Shown: positions 8,164-17,390 of the stretch, piece by piece | How the letters are laid out: the number at the start of each line of letters is the position of its first letter | How positions within the stretch are numbered: position 1 is the stretch's first letter | Assembly (NCBI RefSeq): GCF_935825525.1 | Contig: NZ_CAKXZT010000121.1 | Location: forward strand, 118,095-182,094 | Reading direction: 5' to 3' | DNA length: 64,000 bases | DNA from: Mesorhizobium escarrei | GTDB lineage: Bacteria > Pseudomonadota > Alphaproteobacteria > Rhizobiales > Rhizobiaceae | Notes under the pieces: generated by a model | Database searches by the model: none | The model's input: the letters and a program-made list of their open reading frames with translations, nothing else | Told to the model about the DNA's origin: nothing | Program-made: the position numbers and the translations under genes

Positions 8164-9180
8164 TCAGGCGGCCTTGGCGGCCGCGACCGTCAACACGTCC
8201 TCCGTGATCACCCGGTCGTCTGCGAGCGGGCGGTTCGGCGTCAGCCCGAGCTTCTGCAGGTCTCCATGATAGGCGCGCACCGCTTCCTCCGGGCCGATCG
8301 TACCGTCGGCAACTGCCCGCATCAGAACGATGAGGTGAAGCGGCGCCTCGGCGAGGTTGATCTTGCGGCCGAAGAGCGCCAGGCGAGCGCCGTAGCGCTC
8401 TGATTGAGCGACGAGCTCGAACGTGTCGCGGGTGGTGCCGGCGCCACCGCCGAGCACGCCGACGATCAGCTCGGAGTCGAAATTGACAAGTTCCTCCAGC
8501 GCTTTCGGCCCGTTATAGGGCGTCTTCAGGAAAAGCGGACGTTCGGCCTGTGGCACGCTCGCCAACGACTTGATGATGTGGTCGTTGACGAATTCGCCGA
8601 TCTGCTCGCGGTCGAGACCAATATCCACGCTCGGATTGAAGACTTCATAGAAATATTTGAAGTTGGTCCGGGCCGCCTCGGCGCGGAACTCGGCGAAGGC
8701 ATTCAACGTGCGGATGTCGAGTTCGACATCGTTGCTGAAGGAAACCGAATAGAGGGCAAGGTCCGTACCGCGCGTCGGGTAGTTGGCAATGGCACGCGAA
8801 AGATTGGTGTCGCGGAAGGGCACCGACGGCTTCTGGGTATAGACGCCGTGGCGCACGGCGCCCCAGCACATTGTTTCCAGATTGCCGCGGATCGCGGGCT
8901 TCACGTCGCTGCCGACGAATGCACCGCGCCCATCCAGCAGTTCCAGGTTCGATTGGGACACCAACATGATGTCGACGATGTCCTGCTTGATGATTTCTTC
9001 GATCTGCGTGATGAACTGCTGGCGACTGCGGCGTCGAGCAGGTTTTGCGGTCCAGTCGAAACCCGTCGCCGTCACACCTGCGCCAACGTCGCTGTCCTTC
9101 GCGTCGGCGATCACGAAATCCGAGCGGGTGTAACGTCCTGCCCTGATGTTTGCCAGTTTCCGGTCGAGTCTCGTCACCAT
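8164..9180 (-). CDS. DhnA/LacD-like class I aldolase (putative TIM barrel)
   Basis: A 338-residue protein with TIM-barrel features. FLKTPYNGPKALEEL (Lys219) followed by VGVLGGGAGTT and YGARLALFGRKINLAE matches the order found in DhnA/LacD-type class I aldolases: Schiff-base lysine, then a GG loop, then a GR-K phosphate-binding segment. Those enzymes cleave ketose phosphates to DHAP or a similar triose plus an aldehyde. The match is by pattern only, and similar proteins are often left as beta/alpha-barrel proteins of unknown function. It heads the minus operon, divergent from a sugar-kinase gene, so it may cleave the kinase's product. Confidence 0.6.
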   Translation of the reverse strand: MVTRLDRKLANIRAGRYTRSDFVIADAKDSDVGAGVTATGFDWTAKPARRRSRQQFITQIEEIIKQDIVDIMLVSQSNLELLDGRGAFVGSDVKPAIRGNLETMCWGAVRHGVYTQKPSVPFRDTNLSRAIANYPTRGTDLALYSVSFSNDVELDIRTLNAFAEFRAEAARTNFKYFYEVFNPSVDIGLDREQIGEFVNDHIIKSLASVPQAERPLFLKTPYNGPKALEELVNFDSELIVGVLGGGAGTTRDTFELVAQSERYGARLALFGRKINLAEAPLHLIVLMRAVADGTIGPEEAVRAYHGDLQKLGLTPNRPLADDRVITEDVLTVAAAKAA

Positions 9181-9636
9181 CGTTCATTTTCCTCAACAGT
9201 AGCTGGTGTCCAGCTGCAAGACAGTGAATGCCTACGGCGCTTTGTCGTCAAAGCCATTAAGAGGATATTCCATAATCTGTCAATATCTTTCTTTTAGTGC
9301 TCGAAAGTGCGCAGCCCGGTGCGTTTGGCGCACACGCCATTTGCGATACCAAAATAAAATAATCAATAAAATCAAACGATTATATAGTATCTGCTGGCGT
9401 CCGGGTCCTTCGGGAGTCTGCCATTATTAAGTCGTGACGGAGCTGTGTGACGCAACTCAATATGAACGAATCGGGTGTTGCGGCGCACAAACTGATGCCG
9501 CAATGCGCAAAATTATACCTGAAATGACCGATAAAGAGAGGATCAGGTCAAATTTTCGTTGACATTGGCAGACATTGATAGAAAATGGCAGTTGTCGGCT
9601 GGCGACGCGGTCGCTCGGCTGTGGAGGAGCCCTGTG
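9181..9636. promoter_or_regulatory. divergent control region, aldolase-like operon / kinase-polyol operon
   Basis: This AT-rich 456-base gap drives both operons. A possible minus-strand -10 (TATAAT, plus positions 9379-9384) lies about 200 bases before the aldolase-like gene. Arms TTGCGGC (9478-9484) and GCCGCAA (9497-9503), 12 bases apart, form a candidate operator. A plus-strand TTGACA at 9559-9564 could be the -35 of the kinase operon, which supports the downstream start at 9637. The DeoR protein coded at the end of the plus operon is the obvious candidate binder. All sites are predicted by eye. Confidence 0.45.
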
Positions 9637-10899
9637 ATGAATGTCCCGACCGCGAGGTGGGCCGCGCGATATGCGGCGCTGTCGGCCGGCCTGCCCGTCG
9701 GGAGGCATGCGGATTCGGGAGCTGGGGTTTTCCTTTGCGGAATGAGCGCGTGCATCGATGCGCGCATCGACATGCGCGACGTTGGCCCGCTTCTTGAAGA
9801 GAAAATCAATCGTCAAGCGGTTGAACTTGCCGCGATGATGAAGCGCCGGGTCGCGAACGGCGTGGGTGGGGAAGTCAGGGTGGAATGGCCCGAGGGGCCC
9901 GCGTGGCTACGCGAAAGACTCGGCGTTCGTTATGCCCTTGGCGGCACCGGTCCCCAGGCCGCCTGGGTATTGTCCCGGTTGGGCGCGCCGACGTTGATTG
10001 CCCTCGAGGATCGCTATGAGCAGATGCTGCGCCAGATTCCTTCAGATGTCCTCATTGGGCAAGGCGGGGTCGCAGTGCGGGCGGCCGACGTTGTGCCGAC
10101 TGGCCAGCGTATGCCTGAGATTTTCATCTTCGAATATACTGCAGGCAGCGCGGTCGGAGATGTGGTCCCCAAACGGTCTTCCAGAATCATCGTTCGTTTT
10201 CACGATCGCGGCATACAAAAAGATCGCGACTTCGTGGAAGTTTCGAAGAAACTAGCCCCAACCGCCGCCGCTGGTCTTCTATCAGGCTTGAACGACGAGC
10301 CTGAGGAGAATGTCGAAGGCGCGAGCAAGGCCGTCTTTGACTTGGGCCGCGCGTGGAAATCCGCTGGCCTCAAGACCATTCATCTCGAACTCGCCGGTTA
10401 CGTCACCCCCGATGCAATGCGGGCGGTACTTAACCTGTCGAGGGGCGCCGTCACTTCAATCGGCATGAGCCATTCCGAGTTGCTTGCGATGGACCCGTCG
10501 GCGGAGCAGCCGATGGACGCCCTGCTCGCGCTCGGCGAGCGGCTGCAGCTAGATCGGGTGTGCGTGCATGCCGATACCTGGGCGGCGTCCGCAACCCGAG
10601 GTGATCCTGGCAAAGAGTTGAATGCCCTCATGGCCGGGTGCGCAATTGCAGCGGCGCGCGCCGCGGCTGGATCGCCGGTGTCCGAAGTGCGTACCGACCC
10701 GGCGGCGCGATTCGAGAACATGCCGTTTGCAAGCTTTTCACAAAGGGGAGACTGGTCGTTCGTTGCCTGCCCCGCTCCCTATCTCGATCGGCCGACGACA
10801 ACTCTCGGCCTGGGCGACAGTTTCACAGCTGGCTGTCTACTGGTGCTTGGGCGCGAGGCTCCGTCACCCGTTGATGGATTTCAAGGTTCAAGCCTTTGA
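9637..10899 (+). CDS. ADP-dependent phosphofructokinase/glucokinase family protein
   Basis: A 420-residue kinase of the ADPK family (ribokinase-like fold). The ending LGLGDSFTAG (GLGDSFTAG at residues 391-399) carries the GXGD catalytic motif, and GGTGPQAAWVLSRLGAPT is a ribokinase-fold sugar-binding segment. Family members phosphorylate sugars or sugar phosphates using ADP; they are best known in archaea and are less studied in bacteria. The frame is open from 9559, but GGAGGAG at 9623-9629, seven bases before ATG 9637, favours this start. It is the first gene of the polyol operon, so its likely substrate is the ketose made by the operon's dehydrogenase (inference). Confidence 0.8.
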   Translation: MNVPTARWAARYAALSAGLPVGRHADSGAGVFLCGMSACIDARIDMRDVGPLLEEKINRQAVELAAMMKRRVANGVGGEVRVEWPEGPAWLRERLGVRYALGGTGPQAAWVLSRLGAPTLIALEDRYEQMLRQIPSDVLIGQGGVAVRAADVVPTGQRMPEIFIFEYTAGSAVGDVVPKRSSRIIVRFHDRGIQKDRDFVEVSKKLAPTAAAGLLSGLNDEPEENVEGASKAVFDLGRAWKSAGLKTIHLELAGYVTPDAMRAVLNLSRGAVTSIGMSHSELLAMDPSAEQPMDALLALGERLQLDRVCVHADTWAASATRGDPGKELNALMAGCAIAAARAAAGSPVSEVRTDPAARFENMPFASFSQRGDWSFVACPAPYLDRPTTTLGLGDSFTAGCLLVLGREAPSPVDGFQGSSL

Positions 10900-10964
10900 A
10901 CCGTCGTGATCGGACAAACGTCCGGGGAGTGCCGATATCGGCGTATTAAGTGGAGGAATGAAGC

Positions 10965-12272
10965 ATGAAGCTCTTGAGATCACTGCTGTTCGCAGCGACC
11001 GCGCTCATATCCAGTCAGACCTTGGCGGAAACCACTCTGACCATCGCCACGGTCAACAATCCCGACATGATCGTCATGCAGAATTACTCGTCAAAGTTCG
11101 AAGAAGAGACGGGCATCAAGCTCAAGTGGCTGGTGCTGGAAGAAAATGTACTGCGCCAACGCGTGACCACCGACATCGCTACGAAGGGAGGCCAGTTCGA
11201 CATCATCACGATCGGTATGTACGAAACGCCGATCTGGGGCAAAGCGGGATGGCTCGTGCCATTGGATGACATGCCGGATGGCTACGACATCGACGACGTC
11301 TTGCCGAGCGTGCGCGACGGCCTCTCCTCCGATGGAAAGATCTATTCGCTGCCTTTTTACGCCGAGAGTACGCTGACCTTCTACCGCACCGATCTGTTCA
11401 AGAAGGCCGGCCTCACAATGCCCGAGAAGCCGACCTGGACGCAGATCGCCGACTTCGCTGCAAAACTGAATGACAAGGCGAACGGGTTCTACGGCCTCTG
11501 CATCCGTGGACAGCCAGGATGGGGCGAGAACATGGCGATTGTCGGCCTCATGGGCAATGTATGGGGAGGGCAGCTGTTCAACCCGGACTGGACCTCTGGC
11601 TACAACAGCGACGCCTTCAAGTCAGCCGTGAAGTTCTACGTCGATGCCGGAAACAAATTTGGCCCGCCCGGCATGGTCGGCAACGGCTTCAACGAAAATC
11701 TTGCGCTGATGTCGAGTGGCAAATGCGCCATGTGGATCGATGCTTCGGTGGCTGCCGGCTTCCTCTACGACACAAAGCGTTCGCAGATCGCGGACAAGGT
11801 CGGTTTCGCTCAGGCGCCGATCGAATCCTGGAACAAGGGCAATGGCTGGCTATGGGCTTGGGCGCTCGGCATCCCTTCGTCGTCGACACACTCCGGAGAG
11901 GCTAAGAAGTTCGTCGAGTGGGCGACTTCGAAAGACTACATCAAGATGATCGGAAAAGAGGAGGGGTGGGTGACGGTTCCCCCCGGCACGCGCAAGTCCA
12001 CTTACGAGAGCGCCGACTACCAGACGGCGGCGCCTTTCGCCAAGCCTACTCTCGTCGCCATCGAAGAGGCCGATCCGGTCAACACCACCCATAACAAGAA
12101 ACCATATGTCGGCATCACTTTTGCCACGATCCCGGAAATGCAAGCGATCGGCAATTTCACGGCGCAGCAGGTTGCCGCCGCACTGACGGGCAAGATGTCG
12201 GTGGACGAGGCACTTGATGCCGCCGCCGCCAATTCCGATCGCACCATGAAGAAGGCCGGCTACATCAAGTGA
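10965..12272 (+). CDS. polyol ABC transporter substrate-binding protein (SmoE-like)
   Basis: A 435-residue periplasmic binding protein with a clear Sec signal peptide (MKLLRSLLFAATALISSQ, cut after TLA). The mature part starts TTLTIATVNNPDMIVMQ and contains FDIITIGMYETPIWGKAGW and GKCAMWIDASVAAGFLYD, typical of the sorbitol/mannitol binders of the SmoE type. It lies between the kinase and permease genes in one plus-strand operon. Polyol specificity is inferred from family resemblance and from the polyol-type dehydrogenase downstream. Confidence 0.9.
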   Translation: MKLLRSLLFAATALISSQTLAETTLTIATVNNPDMIVMQNYSSKFEEETGIKLKWLVLEENVLRQRVTTDIATKGGQFDIITIGMYETPIWGKAGWLVPLDDMPDGYDIDDVLPSVRDGLSSDGKIYSLPFYAESTLTFYRTDLFKKAGLTMPEKPTWTQIADFAAKLNDKANGFYGLCIRGQPGWGENMAIVGLMGNVWGGQLFNPDWTSGYNSDAFKSAVKFYVDAGNKFGPPGMVGNGFNENLALMSSGKCAMWIDASVAAGFLYDTKRSQIADKVGFAQAPIESWNKGNGWLWAWALGIPSSSTHSGEAKKFVEWATSKDYIKMIGKEEGWVTVPPGTRKSTYESADYQTAAPFAKPTLVAIEEADPVNTTHNKKPYVGITFATIPEMQAIGNFTAQQVAAALTGKMSVDEALDAAAANSDRTMKKAGYIK

Positions 12273-12280
12273 AGTCGGAC

Positions 12281-12307
12281 AACCGGGGCCGGTCTGCGGC
12301 CCCGGTT
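12281..12307 (+). terminator. hairpin between SmoE-like and SmoF-like genes
   Basis: Perfect 11-base arms AACCGGGGCCG (12281-12291) and CGGCCCCGGTT (12297-12307) with a 5-base loop, eight bases after the binding-protein stop. No T-run follows. It should stabilise the upstream message and lower permease expression. Confidence 0.65.
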
Positions 12308-12324
12308 ACCTCCAGGGATTTCCT

Positions 12325-13230
12325 ATGGAAAACGCAACCGCAATGTCGTCGTTACCGACCGGCAGCTGGTTCAAACCCACTCGGACAGTCAGAGCGTGGC
12401 CGCTCATGGCACCAGCGGTCGGCCTGCTGTTGATCTGGGCGATCGTCCCATTGGCATTGACGCTGTGGTATTCCTTCCAGGGCTACAATCTGCTCTCGCC
12501 CCCCGCCACCTTCGTGGGCCTGGAAAATTACTACTTCCTGCTCACTGATCCGGATCTCCCGCGGGTCGTGTGGAACACGCTGGTTCTTGTGCTGGTGCCG
12601 CTCGTGGTGACCGTCACCGCCGGCGTCTTGCTTGCGGTTCTCTATGATGGTCCGTTCTTCGGGCGAGGCATTGCGCGGCTCCTCGTCATCGCGCCCTTCT
12701 TCGTCATGCCGACTGTCAGCGCCCTGATCTGGAAGAACCTGCTGATGCATCCCGTCTATGGGTTGTTCGCCTGGCTCAGCAGGAGCTTCGGCATGCAGCC
12801 GATCGACTGGTTCACCAACCACCCGATGACTGCGATCATCATCATCATTTCATGGCAGTGGATTCCGTTCGCAACGCTTATTCTGCTGACGGCCATGCAA
12901 TCGCTCGATCGCGAGCAGCTGGAGGCGGCCCGCATGGATGGTGCAGGTGCCACTACCAGCTTTATTTTCATCACTTTGCCGCACCTCGCCAGGCCGGTCG
13001 CCGTCGTGGTCATGCTCGAGACGATCTTCTTCCTCGCAATCTACGCAGAAATCCTGGTGACCACGGTCGGTGGGCCAGGCGTGATCACCACCAACATTCC
13101 CTTCTACATCTATTCCCGTGGGTTGCTCGGTTACGACGTCGGAGTGGCGTCCGCCGGAGGTATCTTCGCCATCATCGTCGCCAACATCGTTGCATTCTTT
13201 TTCGTCCGCGCCATTGCGCGGCAGCTCTAG
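12325..13230 (+). CDS. polyol ABC transporter permease (SmoF-like)
   Basis: A 301-residue membrane permease with six or so hydrophobic spans, starting at WPLMAPAVGLLLIWAIVPLA. The EAA loop is EAARMDGAGATTSFIFITLP. It is one of the two channel subunits of the polyol importer and is followed after nine bases by its partner. The N-terminal 20 residues are polar and probably cytoplasmic. Confidence 0.9.
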   Translation: MENATAMSSLPTGSWFKPTRTVRAWPLMAPAVGLLLIWAIVPLALTLWYSFQGYNLLSPPATFVGLENYYFLLTDPDLPRVVWNTLVLVLVPLVVTVTAGVLLAVLYDGPFFGRGIARLLVIAPFFVMPTVSALIWKNLLMHPVYGLFAWLSRSFGMQPIDWFTNHPMTAIIIIISWQWIPFATLILLTAMQSLDREQLEAARMDGAGATTSFIFITLPHLARPVAVVVMLETIFFLAIYAEILVTTVGGPGVITTNIPFYIYSRGLLGYDVGVASAGGIFAIIVANIVAFFFVRAIARQL

Positions 13231-13239
13231 GCGGGCGCC

Positions 13240-14061
13240 ATGGTCAAGAATAAGCGCGCGCTAGTCATCCGCACGGTGCTTGGCTGGCTCATAGCCTTCA
13301 TTATGGCGTTTCCAGTCTTCTGGATGACGCTGGCCGCCTTCAAGACGGAGATGGACGCCTATGCATCGCCTCCGCTCCTTGTCTTCACGCCGACACTCGA
13401 AAACTTCGCTGAGATGAATCAGCGCGTTGACTATGTGCGCCACGCTTGGAACAGCGTCTTGGTGGCCCTCGGCTCGACCTTTCTGGGCATTCTGATCGCT
13501 GCACCCGCAGCCTATGTGATGGCGTTCCATCCGACCAAACGGACACGCAGCATCATGTTGTGGATGCTCTCCACCAAGTTCATGCCCGCGGTCGGCGTTC
13601 TCGTGCCAATGTACCTTATGCTGGTTTGGTTGGATTTGCTCGATACCCGAACCGCACTGATAACCATCACCCTTCTGTCCAACCTGCCACTCGTCGTGTG
13701 GATGCTCTATTCATATTTCAAGGAAGTGCCAGCCGAGATCCTCGAAGCGGGGCGCATGGATGGTGCCGGCCCACTCAAGCAACTGCGGTATCTTCTGGTA
13801 CCGCTTGCCACACCGGGCATTTCATCGACCGCACTTCTTTGCATCATCCTGTCGTGGAACGAGTCTTTCTGGTGCATCAACGTGACGGCCGTGGACTCGG
13901 GCACGCTGGCGCTCGCCATCGCCTCTTTCTCGAATCCCGAGGGCTATTTCTGGGCCAAGCTGTCGGCAGCATCACTTGCCTCGGTCGCGCCCATACTGAT
14001 TTTCGGATGGGTCACGCAGCGTCAATTGGTGCGCGGCTTAACATTTGGCGCTGTCAAATAG
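13240..14061 (+). CDS. polyol ABC transporter permease (SmoG-like)
   Basis: A 273-residue MalG-type permease with six hydrophobic segments. The EAA loop is EAGRMDGAGPLKQLRYLLVP (Gly replacing the second Ala), and the C terminus LVRGLTFGAVK is typical. It forms the channel with the preceding subunit and ends eight bases before the ATPase start. The long open frame in another register from 13446 is only a shadow. Confidence 0.9.
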   Translation: MVKNKRALVIRTVLGWLIAFIMAFPVFWMTLAAFKTEMDAYASPPLLVFTPTLENFAEMNQRVDYVRHAWNSVLVALGSTFLGILIAAPAAYVMAFHPTKRTRSIMLWMLSTKFMPAVGVLVPMYLMLVWLDLLDTRTALITITLLSNLPLVVWMLYSYFKEVPAEILEAGRMDGAGPLKQLRYLLVPLATPGISSTALLCIILSWNESFWCINVTAVDSGTLALAIASFSNPEGYFWAKLSAASLASVAPILIFGWVTQRQLVRGLTFGAVK

Positions 14062-14069
14062 GAGTTGTC

Positions 14070-15137
14070 ATGTCGGGTGTCGAACTCAAGTCCGTCCGTA
14101 AAAACTATGGCGCTGTCGAAGTCATCAAAGGGGTCGATCTCACTGTACGGGATCGGGAGTTCGTGGTGTTTGTGGGTCCATCGGGTTGCGGCAAATCAAC
14201 GTTGCTGCGCATGATTGCCGGACTTGAAGAGATTACAGTTGGCGATCTGTTGATCGACGGCGCCCGGATGAACGATGTATCGCCGGACGCGCGCGGCCTT
14301 GCGATGGTGTTTCAAAGCTACGCGCTCTATCCGCATATGACGGTCGCGGGGAATATGGGATTCGCTCTCATGCTGGCGGGCGTACCGAAGGCCGAGCGAG
14401 ACCTCAAGGTTCGCCAAGCAGCAAAAATTCTGCAGCTAGAGGCATTGCTCGACCGCAAGCCGGGGCAGCTTTCCGGCGGCCAACGGCAGCGCGTTGCCAT
14501 CGGACGCGCGATCGTGCGCGAGCCAAAGGTCTTCTTGTTCGATGAGCCACTTTCGAATCTGGATGCAGCACTTAGGGTACAGATGCGCGTCGAATTGGCG
14601 AAACTCCATCGGGACCTAAACGCGACCATGATCTATGTGACTCATGACCAGGTGGAAGCCATGACCATGGCCGATCGCATCCTGGTACTGCGCGCGGGGA
14701 TCGTGGAGCAGGTCGGAAGTCCGCTCGATCTTTACAACAAGCCTGCCAACACTTTCGTGGCCGGCTTCATCGGCTCCCCAAAGATGAATCTGGTTGGCGC
14801 ATCCGTCTCCAGGAGAGATGGGCAGACTTTCGCGTTTCTGGATGGAGGCCAGCGCTTACCTATTGGCGACGTGTCCCTCAAGGACGGTGCCGGGATTACG
14901 CTGGGCTTGCGGCCGGAGGCGCTCTTGCTCAGCGCAGGGGGCGCCGCCAGGGGAGAGGTTTCCGTTATCGAACATCTCGGCGGCGAGACGCTCGTGTATG
15001 TCGACATCGGCAAGGGCCAACTCCTGACCATCAAAACCGGCGATCAGCAGCCAGCCCGGGTTGGCGACATCGTCCCCATATCGTTTGATCCTTCCCGTCT
15101 CCACCTCTTTGGTCCCGACGGCCAGGCCCTCAACTGA
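14070..15137 (+). CDS. polyol ABC transporter ATP-binding protein (SmoK-like)
   Basis: A 355-residue ATPase: Walker A GPSGCGKST at residues 36-44, Q-loop VFQSYALYPHM, signature LSGGQRQR, Walker B VFLFDEP, switch VTHDQ, and the C-terminal regulatory OB domain (LGLRPEALLL). The frame runs open from 13446, but that stretch lies over the permease. The ATG at 14070 follows GGAG at 14061-14064 and begins the homologous protein. It supplies energy to the polyol importer. Confidence 0.93.
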   Translation: MSGVELKSVRKNYGAVEVIKGVDLTVRDREFVVFVGPSGCGKSTLLRMIAGLEEITVGDLLIDGARMNDVSPDARGLAMVFQSYALYPHMTVAGNMGFALMLAGVPKAERDLKVRQAAKILQLEALLDRKPGQLSGGQRQRVAIGRAIVREPKVFLFDEPLSNLDAALRVQMRVELAKLHRDLNATMIYVTHDQVEAMTMADRILVLRAGIVEQVGSPLDLYNKPANTFVAGFIGSPKMNLVGASVSRRDGQTFAFLDGGQRLPIGDVSLKDGAGITLGLRPEALLLSAGGAARGEVSVIEHLGGETLVYVDIGKGQLLTIKTGDQQPARVGDIVPISFDPSRLHLFGPDGQALN

Positions 15138-15162
15138 AAACCAGCGTACCAAAGGATAACAA

Positions 15163-15936
15163 ATGTTCCTCGAAAAATTTCGGCTCGACGGGCAGGTCGC
15201 TTTCATCACCGGCGGCGGACGTGGCATAGGCCTGTCCTCGGCGGAGGCTTTGGCCGAGGCGGGAGCAAAAGTCGTCATTTCGGACATGGATGCTCAAGTC
15301 CTCCAGGCTGGCCAGCGGGAGATGAAGGTCAAGGGCCACGAAGTTGACACCTTGCTCCTGGACGTCACCGACTCAAAGGCCGTGGCCCAGGCAGCACGTA
15401 CCACCAACGAGCGCTACGGCGCCATCGACATCCTGATCGCGAACGCAGGAATCGCCTGGCCGGATACAGGCGGCGAGGACATGACGGATGACGTTTGGCT
15501 CAAGGTGATCGATGTGGATCTCAATGGCGCGTACTGGTGTTGCCGCGAATTCGCCAGGCCAATGCTCGCGCGCGGGCGCGGCGCCATCGTAACTGTCGGG
15601 TCGATGTCGGGGCTGATCTCCAACAAGCCGCAGCGCCAAGTCCACTACAACGCCGCCAAAGCGGGCGTTCATCATATGACCAGGTCGCTCGCCGGCGAGT
15701 GGGCAGAACGCGGCGTGCGGGTCAACAGCGTGGCTCCAACCTATGTCGACACGGCGATGTCGCGCGGCGGTTTCACCGACGAGCGGATGATGCCGACATG
15801 GATGTCGATGACACCGATGAAGCGGGTCGCGCGCGCTGACGAAATTGCATCGACGATCCTCTTCCTGGCCACCGACGCCTCGAGCGCCATGACCGGTTCT
15901 GTCGTGGTCGTGGATTGCGGCTATACGATTTGGTAG
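15163..15936 (+). CDS. SDR polyol dehydrogenase (putative)
   Basis: A 257-residue classical SDR: NAD-binding TGGGRGIG, NAG motif (IANAGIAWP), catalytic Ser in TVGSMSG and Tyr/Lys in HYNAAKAG, ending VVDCGYTIW. Sequence style is near galactitol, D-arabinitol and D-threitol dehydrogenases, which oxidise a secondary alcohol of a polyol to a ketose using NAD. Position directly behind the polyol importer supports that role. The ketose would be the natural substrate of the ADPK-family kinase at the operon's start. Confidence 0.82.
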   Translation: MFLEKFRLDGQVAFITGGGRGIGLSSAEALAEAGAKVVISDMDAQVLQAGQREMKVKGHEVDTLLLDVTDSKAVAQAARTTNERYGAIDILIANAGIAWPDTGGEDMTDDVWLKVIDVDLNGAYWCCREFARPMLARGRGAIVTVGSMSGLISNKPQRQVHYNAAKAGVHHMTRSLAGEWAERGVRVNSVAPTYVDTAMSRGGFTDERMMPTWMSMTPMKRVARADEIASTILFLATDASSAMTGSVVVVDCGYTIW

Positions 15937-16006
15937 ATATTGACTGAAATTGAGCGCCAGCCATCCTGGCCTCCGCATGGCCAAAAATCCGATGAGGGGC
16001 GATAGC

Positions 16007-16042
16007 ATGGAGTCTTCCACCAAAATGGAGTCTTCCACCAAA
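16007..16042 (+). repeat. 18-bp tandem duplication at the deoR-family start
   Basis: ATGGAGTCTTCCACCAAA occurs twice back to back (16007-16024 and 16025-16042), repeating the peptide MESSTK and the start codon. Perfect identity implies a recent slippage or duplication. Translation could begin at either ATG, though the ribosome site fits the first. Confidence 0.9.
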
Positions 16043-16858
16043 CGCGTCGAACTTGTTCCGGCCAAGCGCCGTGCTCTTATCCTGGAACACCTGCGCGTAA
16101 ATGGTGCCGCCAGCATCCAGGAACTGGCTGACACGATTGGCGGATCACAATCGACAGTTCGCCGCGATCTCGAACATCTAGTCGAGAAAGGGTATCTTGA
16201 GCGCACCCATGGCGGTGCCCATCTTTTGCAGCCGATGCGAGCGACGTTCGAGCGTGAAACCTCGGTGAATGCACAGCTGCAACACGCCGAGAAAGCAGCC
16301 ATAGGACAGGAGGCAGCTCTCCGGTTGAGCGCGCGTGACAGTGTCATCTTCGACAGTTCTTCGACGGTGATGGAGGCCGTGCGCGCCGCGGCGGAGCGGG
16401 ATTTGCCGCTGACCGTTGTGACGAACAGTCTTGAGATCGCCGATTTCGCGGCCGACATCAAATCCTGGCGCATCATCCTGCCGGGCGGCACCGTCCGTCC
16501 CGGCTACCGGCACCTTGCCGGCGAGCCGGGCGAGAGCTTCATCAAAACGCTCCATGCCGACCTCTGCATGACCGGTGCTTCGGCTGTGACGGGCACGTTG
16601 CTGACGGAAACCTCGCTGGAGGTAGCGTCTCTCAAGCGCGCAATGATCTCCTCTGCCCGCAAGACGATCCTGCTCGTCGACAGCTCGAAGTTCACCGCAC
16701 CTGGTTTCTGTACGCTTTCGGATATTTCCGAGATCGACGAAGTGATCACGGACGAAGGCATCTCCCAGGACGCACTTTTGTCCTTGCGCTCCGCCGAGCG
16801 AAAAGTGACGGTGGTTAGCGCCAGTGCCTTGCCAGCTTCAGGTCGTTCCCAATTGTGA
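16007..16858 (+). CDS. DeoR-family transcriptional regulator
   Basis: A 283-residue DeoR/GlpR-type repressor. A winged helix near the N terminus (RRALILEHLRVNGAASIQEL, then SQSTVRRDLEHLVEKGYLER) is followed by a sugar-phosphate-sensing domain (VIFDSSSTVMEAV, LPLTVVTNS, ILLVDSSKF). These proteins usually sense a phosphorylated intermediate, which fits an operon containing a sugar kinase. Start 16007 has GAGGGG at 15993-15998. The first six codons are exactly duplicated, giving two in-frame ATGs. It probably represses the shared control region at 9.2-9.6 kb. Confidence 0.88.
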   Translation: MESSTKMESSTKRVELVPAKRRALILEHLRVNGAASIQELADTIGGSQSTVRRDLEHLVEKGYLERTHGGAHLLQPMRATFERETSVNAQLQHAEKAAIGQEAALRLSARDSVIFDSSSTVMEAVRAAAERDLPLTVVTNSLEIADFAADIKSWRIILPGGTVRPGYRHLAGEPGESFIKTLHADLCMTGASAVTGTLLTETSLEVASLKRAMISSARKTILLVDSSKFTAPGFCTLSDISEIDEVITDEGISQDALLSLRSAERKVTVVSASALPASGRSQL

Positions 16859-17390
16859 TGCCGGCCCATGGGCCGACGTGAACTAGACCAGATCATGAGC
16901 GCTGTGAATTTGACGCAGGCGCTGCGGCAGGCTGGGTCGAAGCAATCGTCTGAATGTCCTCAAAGCCTTGGTCGGGCAAGCTTTCCCGGCGAGCGGGCGA
17001 TCGGCGCCATGTGGCAAAAAGATCCGACGGCAAGATGCGGCTTTTCAAACCATTCCGGGAGGACGCCGCCCGCCGCGTCGAAAAGTCGAATTGGCTGCCG
17101 AAGCTACCCGTCGAGGTCCTCAAACAGCTGTTTTGCCAGCGCGCACCAGCCATTTGAAGCGCCCGGCCCGCCCGCGGCGAGCCGGATGACAAGCAAGCTA
17201 CGGCCCGTGTGCTGACGACGCAAATCGGCGTGAGCCGGGCGGTAAACAGGTGCGGCCATGGGGGGCATCCTGAGACTTGTTCACGAGCACCATTGCTGCC
17301 GCAGCAACCTGCCCATGAATAATCGTTGTTGCAATTGCGCGGACTGAATTTCCCGAATAGGAACGGGAGATCAACGAGGGGACTAGGTTA
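16859..17390. other. gene-free stretch before the MucR homologue
   Basis: No open frame of either strand shows a recognisable domain. The perfect 14-base palindrome CGGCCCATGGGCCG at 16862-16875, just after the regulator stop, is a weak terminator candidate without a T-run. The 3' end should hold the MucR-homologue promoter, with a possible ribosome site GAGGGGA at 17376-17382. Confidence 0.4.

Noticed and set aside
6935..8269. Long plus-strand frame of 444 codons
   Set aside because: Shadow of the binding-protein gene on the other strand, which has a signal peptide and clear family motifs.
16862..16875. Perfect 14-base palindrome after the DeoR-family gene as a terminator
   Set aside because: No loop space and no T-run, so it is not a convincing terminator.
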